The notes: a model not told the origin generated them from the sequence alone. A DNA stretch of 64,000 nucleotides from Bacillota bacterium (GCA_023407175.1 JAEYMU010000025.1:1-64000); one strand, 5' to 3'. Shown: positions 10,001 to 17,490, numbered from the stretch's first letter. Program-made: numbers and translations.

Positions 10001-10778
10001 AAGTTACCGTCTGATAGCTCTGCCATGCCCCGGTGTTGGTAATATCCGTTGCAGCTAAAGCAGCAGAGCCGGAAATAAATTGAATTTGTGTTGTTGAATT
10101 AATGCCCGCAATCCGGTATTGTGCCTGATAGGTTCCGGATTGTGTAACATTGATCTGGTAATCCAGCCAGTCACCGCTGTGAATCCAGCCGACATTCAGA
10201 GTTCCCTCGGAGCAGACCTCAGTTGCAATGCCATTCATTGCAATATAGTTTTCTGCCTCGATTTTACCCGGTACCGTATGAGTGGTAATCCGTTGCTCCA
10301 GCGAAATATAATCCAGGTTAACATTGCCGCTGTCATAGCTGTCGAAGAAAAATCCAATTGTGTGACTGCCCTGGCTTAAGGTTATTGTTTCAATCACCGT
10401 ACTCCAGGTGTCCCAATTACCGGTTGCCGGTAATTGAAGCTGTTTTGTGTCAGTTCCGTCAAGCAGCAGGGACAGTGTCATGGTGCTTCCGGTTCCGTTG
10501 GCGTAACTTAGGGAGAGATAATATTCTCCGGCTGTTGCAGCCTGAACCTGGAACTGTACCCTGGCATTTCCCTTGTTAGAATCTGTAAAGCCTCCTACAA
10601 AACCGCTCCCACTGTAATTTAAGTGATCGCTTGCATAGACAGCTCCACCGCTTAGGGTCGCAGCCTCTGCTTCGTAGGTAATACCCCCGGCTTTTGCCTT
10701 TGTTATACCCATGCATGGAAGCATCACCATAATTAGAATCAATGCAAAGGATATAACTTTAAAATACCTTTTCCTCAT
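7032..10778 (-). CDS. Secreted GH87-type alpha-1,3-glucanase with CBM and CARDB modules
   Basis: A 1248-residue exported enzyme. A signal peptide covers about residues 1-31. Two CBM6/35-like modules follow (about 33-163 and 170-291), then a Pro/Thr/Ser linker (about 292-335), three tandem CARDB (Ig-like) domains (about 336-690), a GH87 N-terminal beta-sandwich-like region (about 695-870) and a parallel beta-helix to the end. The beta-helix holds DWADG-type D1027 and a GDD at 1050/1051; the 23-residue spacing matches the first GH87 copy (1105 and 1128). Likely role: endo-hydrolysis of alpha-1,3-glucan (mutan or fungal wall glucan) outside the cell. The modular layout differs from its neighbour although the catalytic module is related, which suggests duplication followed by domain shuffling. 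The first two CARDB repeats are also alike at the DNA level. Upstream there is a promoter with a LacI-type operator. Confidence 0.88.
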   Translation of the reverse strand: MRKRYFKVISFALILIMVMLPCMGITKAKAGGITYEAEAATLSGGAVYASDHLNYSGSGFVGGFTDSNKGNARVQFQVQAATAGEYYLSLSYANGTGSTMTLSLLLDGTDTKQLQLPATGNWDTWSTVIETITLSQGSHTIGFFFDSYDSGNVNLDYISLEQRITTHTVPGKIEAENYIAMNGIATEVCSEGTLNVGWIHSGDWLDYQINVTQSGTYQAQYRIAGINSTTQIQFISGSAALAATDITNTGAWQSYQTVTSTTFQLSAGLQTIRLYFTGEGVNFNYFNLTCVSATPTSTPTPTPTSTPTPTPKPTSTPTSTPTPTLTPTPAVTGSPDLIVTDISWSPASPLNGDEVTFCAVIKNQGTGASPSGAIHGVAFLIDGATVAWSDNYTASIPAGSSVTVTANGGPDSNATWTGTTGTHTVTAYVDDINRMTESNESNNTLSKSITITGALAPDLILTDISWTPASPLTDDAITFSAVIKNQGTAASPAGVIHGVLFSIDGTAVAWSDNYTSSIPAGSSVTVTATGGPNGIAAWTGTTGTHTVTAMTDDINRITEADESNNSLSETITVSLPSKPDLVVTDISWTPSSPAAGDSVTFSATVKNEGTAATASGTACNISFYINGTKVSYVTGYTSSIPAGGSVTLTQNNGSWTAADGIYTVSAVADETNLISELDETNNSAGESLYIGVIEDYGATVPYDTYEAENMTISGGTIIGPDTTWCTEASEASGRKAVRLAQGQSVTLTLNAAAQGIVIRYSMPDSATGSDIYQNLSLYVNGVHNTDVSFTNRYSHQYGSYGSDGGEMQWSNTPGTNHHRYYDETRILLSQQYGAGTTIKLQWDSGDYNPNGQTYILIDFIETEAVAVQLTKPSDYVSITSYGAIANDSIDDTAAMTAAIAAVNGTTIKGVWIPAGSFDFNTGTRGTTKINLPSGVSVKGAGIWYSTLQGAYAGLMLKGGNVTLSDFTIRAEETYRSNASGIAGIEGNAYNSTITNLWIEHTKVGLWLNEGTENALISNLRVRDTWADGININGGTKNTVVEQCNFRNTGDDGMAMWSKSLNGGTGTVEGCTFRYNTIQIPNLANGIGIYGGKNNIVSNNLILDVVDNGSGIQFGTNHSPTAFTGTLTITGNKLVRCGSWHHDYSYQIGAIWAYWINNSGLAQNLTVNISSNLIDSSTYSGLFIEEPSTGATVTYTSNIITNPGTYGVYIRGSAVGSAVFNSNTVIGAVSGSFLNSSSSFTVTGTGNSW

Positions 10779-10821
10779 AGTTTTTTACCCATAAACCCTT
10801 TCTTTTGTATTAACCGCATCA

Positions 10822-10871
10822 TTAGTTAATCGGTTAACTAAAGTATAGCATAATATTCCATATGATGTCAA
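10822..10871 (-). promoter_or_regulatory. Promoter with LacI-type operator for the GH87 gene
   Basis: On the minus strand TTGACA (10866-10871), 18 bases, TATACT (10842-10847). Directly downstream of the -10 box, covering the expected start site, is the near-perfect palindrome TTAGTTAATCGGTTAACTAA (10822-10841) with a central CG. That form is typical of LacI/GalR-family operators. A bound repressor would block initiation, so the enzyme is probably sugar-inducible. No LacI-family gene lies in this window. Confidence 0.7.
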
Positions 10872-10902
10872 TAAACATGTACATTAATAATATATCATTA
10901 TA

Positions 10903-10918
10903 GATGAATCGGTTAACC
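10903..10918. promoter_or_regulatory. Second, half-conserved LacI-type operator
   Basis: GAATCGGTTAACC repeats the right half of the main operator exactly (ATCGGTTAAC). The CG centres lie 79 bases apart, at 10831/10832 and 10910/10911, which is about 7.5 helical turns. It may be an auxiliary site for looping. The left half is poorly conserved. Confidence 0.4.
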
Positions 10919-11042
10919 ATACATCAATAGTTTGTGGAATTTGTGAGATGGTTTCTCCGCAAATGGAACAATAATGAGATAGCCAACAGAAAATTTAATA
11001 TATAAGGATTTCTTTATGGAGGATGCCGAATTCAAAAAAGTA

Positions 11043-11073
11043 TTGACCCTGACATCGTGTCATAGTGTATTAT
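11043..11073 (+). promoter_or_regulatory. MerR-type promoter with 19-base spacer and dyad
   Basis: TTGACC (11043-11048) and TATTAT (11068-11073) are separated by 19 bases instead of 17. The spacer holds the dyad TGACATCGTGTCA (11050-11062). An overlong spacer with a central dyad is the signature of promoters activated by MerR-family regulators through DNA untwisting. It sits 28 bases ahead of a MerR-family gene, so autoregulation is very likely. Confidence 0.75.
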
Positions 11074-11101
11074 AAAATCAGACGGACAGGAGGATATAGA
11101 G

Positions 11102-11977
11102 ATGAGAACAATTAAGCAGGTTTCGGATTTAACGGGTATCAGTGTTCGTATGCTGCACTATTATGATAAAATTGGTTTGCTTAAGCCAAGTTCAATAACA
11201 GAAGCGGGTTATAGGCTGTACGGAGATGAAGCTCTTGAAACGCTGCAGCAAATACTTTTTTTAAAAGAGTTGGACGTTCCATTAAAAAGTATGAAAAAAA
11301 TACTGGAAAGTCCGCAGTACGATAGGGCACAGGCGCTCCATAAGCAAAAAGAGCTGCTTTCGCTGAAACGGGACAGACTGAACGAACTAATCGCACTTAT
11401 TGAAAGAAAACTGAAAGGTGGCAGTACAATGAGTTTTAAAGAATTCGATATGAGTGAATATTTCAATATACTGGAAGTATTTAAGCAGGAGCATGCGGAT
11501 GAAGTGATCAAGTATTATGGCAGTGTGGAGGAGTTCGATAAAATTCTTGAATCAATGAAATCCAGAGAGCTTATACTTGCGAAAATGGCAATCAAGGAGT
11601 TTGGCAGTATCGAAAAATACACCAAGGCTATGAAAAATAATCTCAGTAATCTGCCGCTGATTATGGAAGGCTTTCAGACAATTAAGGATAATATAGATGT
11701 TTATTTGGCCCAAACAGAGCAGTTAATGGAACGCTTGACATCTGATTTGAGTAAAAACCCTTCTTCAATAGATATTCAGGAGATCATAAAAGAAATGGAT
11801 GATATGGTCAAGGAGCATAGTAAAATTGTCAGGATGGATATGGGTGAAAACTACTGGGGAATGATGGCAGACCTGTATCTGACAAAGTACACAAAAGTCC
11901 ATGATAAAAAGTACGGTAAGGGTGCGACAAAATTTATGGGGGAAGCCCTCAAATTCTATAGTGAGAACACCAAATAG
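11102..11977 (+). CDS. MerR family regulator with TipAS-type effector domain
   Basis: A 291-residue protein. Residues 1-70 form a MerR winged helix-turn-helix (TIKQVSDLTGISVRMLHYYDKIGLL), followed by a dimerisation coiled coil (about 75-110). The remaining 180 residues are helical and end in a TipAS-like domain (NYWGMMADLYLTK and a following short segment) of the kind that binds thiopeptides or other hydrophobic drugs in TipA and related proteins. It probably senses an antimicrobial or hydrophobic compound and activates its own promoter. The ribosome binding site is AGGAGG. No efflux gene follows directly; the next gene is a broken VOC gene. The domain call is secure; the ligand is unknown. 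Confidence 0.88.
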   Translation: MRTIKQVSDLTGISVRMLHYYDKIGLLKPSSITEAGYRLYGDEALETLQQILFLKELDVPLKSMKKILESPQYDRAQALHKQKELLSLKRDRLNELIALIERKLKGGSTMSFKEFDMSEYFNILEVFKQEHADEVIKYYGSVEEFDKILESMKSRELILAKMAIKEFGSIEKYTKAMKNNLSNLPLIMEGFQTIKDNIDVYLAQTEQLMERLTSDLSKNPSSIDIQEIIKEMDDMVKEHSKIVRMDMGENYWGMMADLYLTKYTKVHDKKYGKGATKFMGEALKFYSENTK

Positions 11978-12134
11978 AGCAGGCCGACCTTTGTTAATAT
12001 GCCAATACAATCAAGGATAAAATATTAGCATTTGTTGAAAACTTGTTTTATAATAATGGTAGACTATGAGAAAAAGCGGGCGTGAAAATCGTCGTTCAAG
12101 CGAGAGATTAAGCGGCGCAGAAAAGAGGTAGAAT

Positions 12135-12496
12135 ATGAAATTTTGCTGGACAACATTAGTAGTTAAGAACTTGGAGGAATCTCTGAAATTTTATAAGGAG
12201 ATTATTGGACTGAAGGAAAACCGGAGATTTCAGTCCGGTCCGGGTGTGGAAATAGTATTTCTGGGAGAAGGAGATACTGAGATTGAGCTCATGTCCAGTC
12301 CGGTACCCAGAGAGATTAACATGGGTACGGATATTTCTCTGGGCTTTGAGGTAGAGTCCGTTGCTGCAATGATGGAAGAGCTAAAGAAAAAGGGAATTGC
12401 CATTCATAGCGGACCCTTTCAGCCCAATCCCATGTGAAATTCATCTATGTACTTGACCCGAACGGTTTAAAGATTCAATTTGTTGAGAACATGTAA
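12135..12496 (+). pseudogene. VOC/glyoxalase-like protein, frameshifted near the 3' end
   Basis: The frame from 12135 codes a single VOC (glyoxalase/bleomycin-resistance) fold for 100 residues and stops at 12435-12437. The adjacent frame from 12431 continues with the missing last strand, HVKFIYVLDPNGLKIQFVEN, and stops at 12494-12496. Adding one C to the CCC run near 12429-12431 would restore a protein of about 120 residues, the normal size of the family. So either the gene is recently broken or there is one base-call error in a short homopolymer. The function in life is unclear; many such single-domain proteins bind metals and small molecules. Confidence 0.7.
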
Positions 12497-12520
12497 GGAG
12501 AGAGTATGAGGAATAGGAAA

Positions 12521-12566
12521 AGGAGCCTTTGCACCATGGCTGATCGGGCTTATGGTACAGGCTCCT
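12521..12566. terminator. Bidirectional terminator between VOC gene and opuCC
   Basis: AGGAGCC (12521-12527) pairs with GGCTCCT (12560-12566), with ACCAT/ATGGT pairing inside. It lies between two convergent genes. Short A/T runs flank both sides, and on the minus strand CTCCTTTT follows the stem. Confidence 0.65.
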
Positions 12567-12609
12567 TTGCTATTAATGGGTCTTTTATAAAGCTCTTTAT
12601 GTCCGTAAT

Positions 12610-13509
12610 CTACAGCAGGTTATTGGACTCAAGAAATTCCTTTGCGACAGCCTCCACATCCTTATTCTCCACATCTATTTTGTAGTTAAGCTCGGTCATG
12701 ACAGAATCATCAATCAGGCCGGCAAGGGAATTAAGTACCTCTTTTAGCTCGGGATATTTTTCAAGCGTCTTATTACGGATAATCGGGGCTGCGTAATAGG
12801 GAGGGAAGAAGCCCTGGTCATCCTCAAGTACCTTCAGATTGTACTGCTTGATCTGGCCGTCGGTGGAGAAGGCGTCTGTGACATCAATATCACCGCTGCC
12901 GATGGCCTGATATTTCAGGGAAACATTCATTTTCTTCGGGTCCCCCTTGAAGTTCATTCCGTAAAGCTTAACAAGGCCGTCATAACCATCCTGGCGGTCA
13001 AAAAATTCGTGCTCGGCTCCGAACACAAGATTTTCAGAAACCTTGGCAAGCTCGCTGTAGGTATTGATGCCATAGGTTTGATAGACCTCATCTGTTACTG
13101 CGAGGGCGTATGTATTATTAAAGCCGAAGGGTTCAAGCCATGTAATTTCAAATTGCTTGTTAAATTCCTCCGAGACTACGCGGTAAGCCTCGTCCGGATC
13201 ACTGATAACATCCATCTCAAGCTGGGCCGTAAGACCGGTGCCCGTATATTCGGGATAAATGTCAATTTCTCCTTTCTTGATCGCCTCAAAGCATACAAAG
13301 GTGCCTCCCATATTCAGCTTACGGCTGACCTTAAGATCGGTTTTGGCTTCAACCAATTGGGCAAGTATTTCTCCCAGGACTATGTTTTCACTGAAATCCT
13401 TGGAGCCTATGGTAATGGTCTTATTCTTTGAACAGCCGGTGAATAATATCGGCAGGGCAAAGAGCATTACCAGGGTGAGACTTATCATCCTTTTTATCTT
13501 GTTCCTCAT
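12610..13509 (-). CDS. opuCC: Glycine betaine/carnitine/choline-type ABC transporter, substrate-binding lipoprotein
   Basis: A 299-residue lipoprotein. A signal peptide with lipobox FTGC near residue 26 tethers it to the membrane. The mature part is an OpuAC/ProX-type periplasmic-binding fold beginning TITIGSKDFSENIVLGEILAQ-like, and the family-typical YPEYTGTGL segment is present at about residues 84-92. It would capture quaternary amines such as betaine or carnitine for the permeases encoded just upstream. It is the last gene of the minus-strand order ATPase, permease, permease, binding protein, 81 bases after the second permease, with its own site GAAAGGAATGG. The OpuC/OsmX versus other osmoprotectant subtype is an inference from gene order. 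Confidence 0.85.
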   Translation of the reverse strand: MRNKIKRMISLTLVMLFALPILFTGCSKNKTITIGSKDFSENIVLGEILAQLVEAKTDLKVSRKLNMGGTFVCFEAIKKGEIDIYPEYTGTGLTAQLEMDVISDPDEAYRVVSEEFNKQFEITWLEPFGFNNTYALAVTDEVYQTYGINTYSELAKVSENLVFGAEHEFFDRQDGYDGLVKLYGMNFKGDPKKMNVSLKYQAIGSGDIDVTDAFSTDGQIKQYNLKVLEDDQGFFPPYYAAPIIRNKTLEKYPELKEVLNSLAGLIDDSVMTELNYKIDVENKDVEAVAKEFLESNNLL

Positions 13510-13590
13510 TTTTGTACCATTCCTTTCTTAGTTTTATATGCATTTCTGTCTGATGTACTATGACCATCCCCTTATGGCGGGGACATTCCC

Positions 13591-14190
13591 TTAAGCGGCT
13601 TTTTTGATCAGCCGTTTTTCGATTTTTGACATACCATAATCGAATAGGAGAGCCATTATCATGACAGGAATTGCTCCGGTTAGAATCTTTTCAAAGTTCT
13701 GGGTTTGTATCCCGCGGTAGATGGGATATCCCAAGCCTCCTGCGCCGATTAGAACACCCATGACTGCAATTGAGAGGGAGTTGACAACAGCAATTTTAAT
13801 CCCTGAAAAGATCATGGGGAAGGCAAGGGGGAGCTCTAGCTTAAGAAGGCGCTGGATTTTTGACATGCCCATACCCTTTGCAGCATCCTTAAGATGGGGG
13901 GATATGGTGGTAAGTCCGGTGTGTGTATTACGGACAATCGGCAGCAGCGCATACAGCACCAGTCCGGCAATAATTGTGGTATTGCCCAGCCCGAAGATAA
14001 TCATAAGCATGGCGAGAAGGGCCAGGGAGGGAATGGTTTGGATACCCTCCGTAATCCAAAGAATAACACAGTCCACATAGCGCAGCCAATAAGCGATAAC
14101 CCCCAGTAAAACCCCGCACAGGACAGATATAACAGTAGCTATGGTAACAATCATCAGATGCTCCAGAATAAGATGGATTAGTGTGCTCAT
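13591..14190 (-). CDS. opuCD: Osmoprotectant ABC transporter permease (second)
   Basis: A 199-residue inner-membrane permease of the BPD-transport type with about five to six membrane segments. It has the EAA-like loop MGMSKIQRLLKLELPLAFPMI, split here as MGMSKIQRLLKL and ELPLAFPMI, which contacts the ATPase. The length is usual for OpuCB/OpuCD proteins. The start overlaps the end of the other permease gene by four bases (ATGA), implying translational coupling. It forms the translocation channel together with its paralogue. Confidence 0.88.
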   Translation of the reverse strand: MSTLIHLILEHLMIVTIATVISVLCGVLLGVIAYWLRYVDCVILWITEGIQTIPSLALLAMLMIIFGLGNTTIIAGLVLYALLPIVRNTHTGLTTISPHLKDAAKGMGMSKIQRLLKLELPLAFPMIFSGIKIAVVNSLSIAVMGVLIGAGGLGYPIYRGIQTQNFEKILTGAIPVMIMALLFDYGMSKIEKRLIKKAA

Positions 14191-14831
14191 ACATTCTTCC
14201 TCCTTAATCCCTGTGGGGTAAAAATGCGCTGCAGCAATCCGATCAGCCCACTGAAAATAAATGCAAGTAGGGCGGAGGGGATGGCTCCTGCAAGAATATA
14301 ATTTGTGTTATAGGTGGATAAACCGGTCCAGATCAGATCTCCAAGCCCGCCTGCGCCGATCAGCCCGGCCAGTGTGGCCCAACTGACGATGTATACGGTG
14401 GAAATGCGGATACCGCTGATAATTGAGGGAACCGCCAGGGGAAGCTGAACCTTGAAGAGTATCTGTGCTCTTGTCATTCCAATGCCGCGCCCAGCCTCGA
14501 TATAGCATTCCTCAACCTCGGTTATTCCGATATATGTATTTCTCAAGATGGGTAATATGGAATAAAGGGACAGTACAAAGATTGCCGGAAGAAGACCGAT
14601 TCCAAAGAGCAGCAGTGCAAACCCAAGCATAACAAGGCCGGGGATGGTCTGGATAATTCCGGCGGCTGCCAGTACCGGTCCGGACAGGCGGCGGTGCTGT
14701 GTGAGGAATATCCCCATCGGTATCGACAGCAGAATACCGAGGGCAACAGATATGGCCACCAGTTCAATATGACGAAGCAGGCATGACTCCACAGTGCTGA
14801 TATTTTCAAGGATAAAATTTATAAATTTCAT
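14187..14831 (-). CDS. opuCB: Osmoprotectant ABC transporter permease (first)
   Basis: A 214-residue membrane permease paralogous to the product of 13591-14190. It shows SMPMGIFL-like helices and the coupling loop GRGIGMTRAQILFKVQLPLA. The ribosome binding site GGAGACC lies seven bases before the ATG. The two permeases are expected to form a heterodimeric channel with two copies of the CBS-containing ATPase. A gap of about 100 bases from opuCA holds no terminator. Confidence 0.88.
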   Translation of the reverse strand: MKFINFILENISTVESCLLRHIELVAISVALGILLSIPMGIFLTQHRRLSGPVLAAAGIIQTIPGLVMLGFALLLFGIGLLPAIFVLSLYSILPILRNTYIGITEVEECYIEAGRGIGMTRAQILFKVQLPLAVPSIISGIRISTVYIVSWATLAGLIGAGGLGDLIWTGLSTYNTNYILAGAIPSALLAFIFSGLIGLLQRIFTPQGLRRKNV

Positions 14832-14933
14832 AGCTGGTCTCCATTCTGCCGTGAGCCCATAAATTTGGGCAGCAGCACAAACTTACCATGTGAAAAATCA
14901 AGATTTTCCACAGTAACCTCCCAGATACTCTTT

Positions 14934-16064
14934 TCAGCTTGACATCTCTCCCCATAGAGCTTCGCCCATGGCCTTTGCCATACTGGTTTTGGTAATCAGT
15001 CCGGCAACGGTCCTGTCGTCATTAAGGACAATGATGTAATTCATGGAAGCGGAGGAGAGCAATAATTCAAAGGCATCCTTTGCCAGTTTCTTTCTGCCGA
15101 TGGTAATCGCATCATTGGAAAGCAGCTCACTGATCTCCCTGCCGCCCTTACCATGATTTTTTATTGCTTCAATGGTCACAGTGCCGGCATAGGTCTCATC
15201 CTCATTCAATAATATCAGGGAATTTACATCCTTTCTGCCCATCATGTCAATGCATTCATAGATATGGCTGTTTTTTGGAACCTTAAGTACCTTGGTGCGC
15301 ATAAAGCTTTCCACCAGCAGCTCTGAGGATTTATTTTCCTTACTGATATGCCTTCCCATAAAGCTTCTGATAATATCATCGGCAGGATTGCGGAGCATTT
15401 CCTCGGGAGAGGCCATCTGTACGATATTGCCCTGGTTCATGAATATGATGGTATCGGCCATACGCAGGGCTTCTTCCATATCATGTGTTACGAATATGAT
15501 TGTTTTCTTAAGCTTTTTTTGAAGCCGCTTTACCTCCTCCTGAAGAGAATCACGGGTAATCGGGTCCAGTGCACCAAAGGGCTCATCCATGAGGACGATG
15601 GGAGGGGAAGCGGCAAGAGCCCGCAGAACTCCGATTCGCTGCTGTTGACCTCCGGAAAGCTGGGATGGATACTTATGCGAATATTCCTCATAGGGCATAT
15701 TCACAAGCTCCAGAAGCTCATGTACAATCTGTTTCCATTTATCCTTGGGGTATTTTAATAGCTTGGGAACGACTGCGATATTTTGTTCCACAGTCATGTT
15801 GGGGAAGAGTCCGATTTGCTGGATGACATAGCCGATGGTACGGCGAAGTTCGACAGGATTCTGTTTTATAATATTTTTTCCGTTAATGTATATTTCACCC
15901 TTGTCAGGCTCAATCAGACGGTTTACGGTTTTGAGTGTAGTCGTTTTTCCGCAGCCGCTTGGACCGATCAGTACCACAAATTCTCCGGCCTTTATTTCAA
16001 AGCTTAAATGATTTAATATGGTACTGCTTCCATAGCTTTTGCTAACATTCTGGAATTTGATCAT
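14934..16064 (-). CDS. opuCA: Osmoprotectant ABC transporter ATPase with CBS domains
   Basis: A 376-residue ATPase. Walker A GPSGCGKTT is at residues 34-42, the signature LSGGQQQR near 136 and Walker B IVLMDEPFGALD near 155. From about residue 250 the tail holds a pair of CBS motifs (SLILLNEDETYAGTVT and MNYIIVLNDDRTVAGLIT). In OpuCA-type proteins the CBS module senses ionic strength and, in Listeria and related bacteria, binds c-di-AMP, which inhibits uptake. It is the first gene of the operon behind a consensus promoter. Ends are as expected for a full-length protein. Confidence 0.92.
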   Translation of the reverse strand: MIKFQNVSKSYGSSTILNHLSFEIKAGEFVVLIGPSGCGKTTTLKTVNRLIEPDKGEIYINGKNIIKQNPVELRRTIGYVIQQIGLFPNMTVEQNIAVVPKLLKYPKDKWKQIVHELLELVNMPYEEYSHKYPSQLSGGQQQRIGVLRALAASPPIVLMDEPFGALDPITRDSLQEEVKRLQKKLKKTIIFVTHDMEEALRMADTIIFMNQGNIVQMASPEEMLRNPADDIIRSFMGRHISKENKSSELLVESFMRTKVLKVPKNSHIYECIDMMGRKDVNSLILLNEDETYAGTVTIEAIKNHGKGGREISELLSNDAITIGRKKLAKDAFELLLSSASMNYIIVLNDDRTVAGLITKTSMAKAMGEALWGEMSS

Positions 16065-16141
16065 AATATCTCCTTTCAGGATGGCAGGTAATCAGAAAAC
16101 CCTGGAGGTCATTTACACTGCAAAATAAAGCAATGAAACAA

Positions 16142-16181
16142 GTAACAACTTCATTATATTGTATAAGTTGTCAGATGTCAA
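16142..16181 (-). promoter_or_regulatory. Consensus promoter and candidate BusR operator of opuC
   Basis: The minus strand has a perfect TTGACA (16176-16181), 17 bases, TATAAT (16153-16158). An inverted repeat flanks the -10 box: AAGTTGT (16165-16171) and ACAACTT (16145-16151) on the plus strand, 13 bases apart. Such a strong promoter needs repression, and the BusR-like regulator encoded next door is the obvious candidate. The operator is inferred from symmetry and position only. Confidence 0.72.
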
Positions 16182-16256
16182 CCTAAGTTTTCTTAAAATT
16201 ACAATTATTACCAAAAAAATTAATTCGAGCATTTTGAAATATGTATCCCAAAATAC

Positions 16257-16311
16257 AAAAAGGGTGCCTCAAAAGCCAATGTATCTGATGGCTTTTGGAC
16301 ACCGCTTTTTT
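16257..16311. terminator. Bidirectional terminator, GGTGCCTCAAAAG family
   Basis: GGGTGCCTCAAAAGCCA (16262-16278) pairs with TGGCTTTTGGACACC (16289-16303). TTTTTT follows on the plus strand (16306-16311), and CTTTTTG on the minus strand. It ends the busR-like transcript and so separates it from the opuC promoter. Confidence 0.8.
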
Positions 16312-16327
16312 GAATAATTCGAAGGAA

Positions 16328-16948
16328 TCAACCTCCGATGAATGAGATTACCGTTTCAACGCAGCTGATATCACCGACATAAATCAAGGTATCATTTTTT
16401 TCGATAATGGCATAAGGTCCCGGTGAAAGGATAATCTTATCACCGCGTCTTATTGCAATAATAGTAGCGGCCGTTTGCTGCCAGAATTTCAGCTCGGCCA
16501 GCGTTTTTCCGATCAGGGGAGAGTTGTCTGTTATTTTCTCCTCATAATTAGGAAAGGGCATTGACTGGGTAAACTTTTCATTGATTCGGACAATGGCTTC
16601 GGCAGCCTCCGTTATCTGTCTGGAAAGTGACATTTGCTGCGCAAGAAGCTCATTGAGATTTCTCTGATGGGTGCGTATATTATTATGTTCACTGAATTTT
16701 TCAACATATTTTATGGCATTTTCCGCTGATAAAATAAGAGCGCCGCTATTTTGCTTTATTTCAATAATATCCATATCCTCAAGGAGCTTCATTGACCTGC
16801 GGATGGTTTCAGGTGAGACACCGTATTCGGAAGCCATTACGGAACGGCCGTATATTTTTGTGTTTTCCTTCAACTCACCCCGGGCTATTCTGGAGGCTAT
16901 GTCGAGCGCTATCTGGGAATATACAGGTGCAATAATATTACTGTTCAA
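16328..16948 (-). CDS. busR: BusR-like GntR/RCK_C regulator, probable c-di-AMP sensor
   Basis: A 206-residue regulator. Residues 1-75 are a GntR-type winged helix (YGRSVMASEYGVSPETIRRS) and about 76-115 a coiled coil. Residues 120-206 are an RCK_C (TrkA-C) domain with TAATIIAIRRGDKIILSPGP and a YVGD motif. This exact pairing is that of BusR, which represses betaine uptake genes in streptococci and lactococci and binds c-di-AMP in its RCK_C domain. It lies directly upstream of the opuC operon on the same strand but is separated by a terminator. The start is TTG with AGGAGGG eight bases upstream. The architecture match is strong; c-di-AMP binding is inferred. Confidence 0.85.
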   Translation of the reverse strand: MNSNIIAPVYSQIALDIASRIARGELKENTKIYGRSVMASEYGVSPETIRRSMKLLEDMDIIEIKQNSGALILSAENAIKYVEKFSEHNNIRTHQRNLNELLAQQMSLSRQITEAAEAIVRINEKFTQSMPFPNYEEKITDNSPLIGKTLAELKFWQQTAATIIAIRRGDKIILSPGPYAIIEKNDTLIYVGDISCVETVISFIGG

Positions 16949-17054
16949 AAAATGAACCCTCCTAATCCTGCTGTATTATTTTTTCTAAGTATTTAACTCA
17001 AGATGAATTATAGCACGAAAAGGAAAAAATACAATAAGCCAATTGTTGATCTGA

Positions 17055-17342
17055 CAGGACAACCGCATGCAGGAACATTTTATTAACAGGTGTGAATTTT
17101 CGGCTGTATCCCCTGGAAATTAATTTCCATGAAAGAACCCTTATGCCACTAAGCATGCAAAAAATGTTTAGTGCAGGACAAAAAGGAGACAACTCACTAC
17201 GTTCAAACAAGACTCCTTTTTGTCCTTGGCGCATTTTCTGCGTGCCAAGTGACATAAGGAACCGTTTCTTAATGAAATTAATTTCCAAGGAATACAGCCG
17301 AAGAATTACTAATATAAAATGTTCCTGCATGCGGTTGGCCTG
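17055..17342. repeat. 288-base near-complete palindrome (MITE-like hairpin element)
   Basis: The ends CAGGACAACCGC and GCGGTTGGCCTG are inverted repeats with one mismatch. The perfect arms at 17060-17079 and 17318-17337 share CCGCATGCAGGAACATT. Further matches run inward: CGGCTGTATCC against GGAATACAGCCG, GAAATTAATTTCC on both sides, and GGACAAAAAGGAG (17176-17188) against CTCCTTTTTGTCC (17213-17225). Both strands show spurious ORFs that only reflect the symmetry. It fills most of the 541-base gap between busR and the CotH gene. A non-autonomous palindromic element is the likely explanation. Confidence 0.8.
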
Positions 17343-17430
17343 GCTTTGGTTTGAATTTGGAGCCCAGTTTCATGAATTTTTACATGTTTCATCTCTAGAA
17401 ATGAGTGTTTTTCCTTGTTTTTATACACGG

Positions 17431-17436
17431 TATAAT
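17431..17436 (+). promoter_or_regulatory. Possible -10 box of the CotH gene
   Basis: TATAAT lies 55 bases before the start codon. No convincing -35 box is present at 17 bases, so this is tentative. Confidence 0.35.
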
Positions 17437-17490
17437 AAGCGTAGCATGATGGGATGCATATGGTAACTTAAGGAAAATGGGAGGTCAGGA

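Noticed and set aside
16998..17466. ORFs on both strands within the 288-base palindrome
   Set aside because: They mirror each other because of the inverted repeat, have no proper ribosome binding site and no recognisable protein family.
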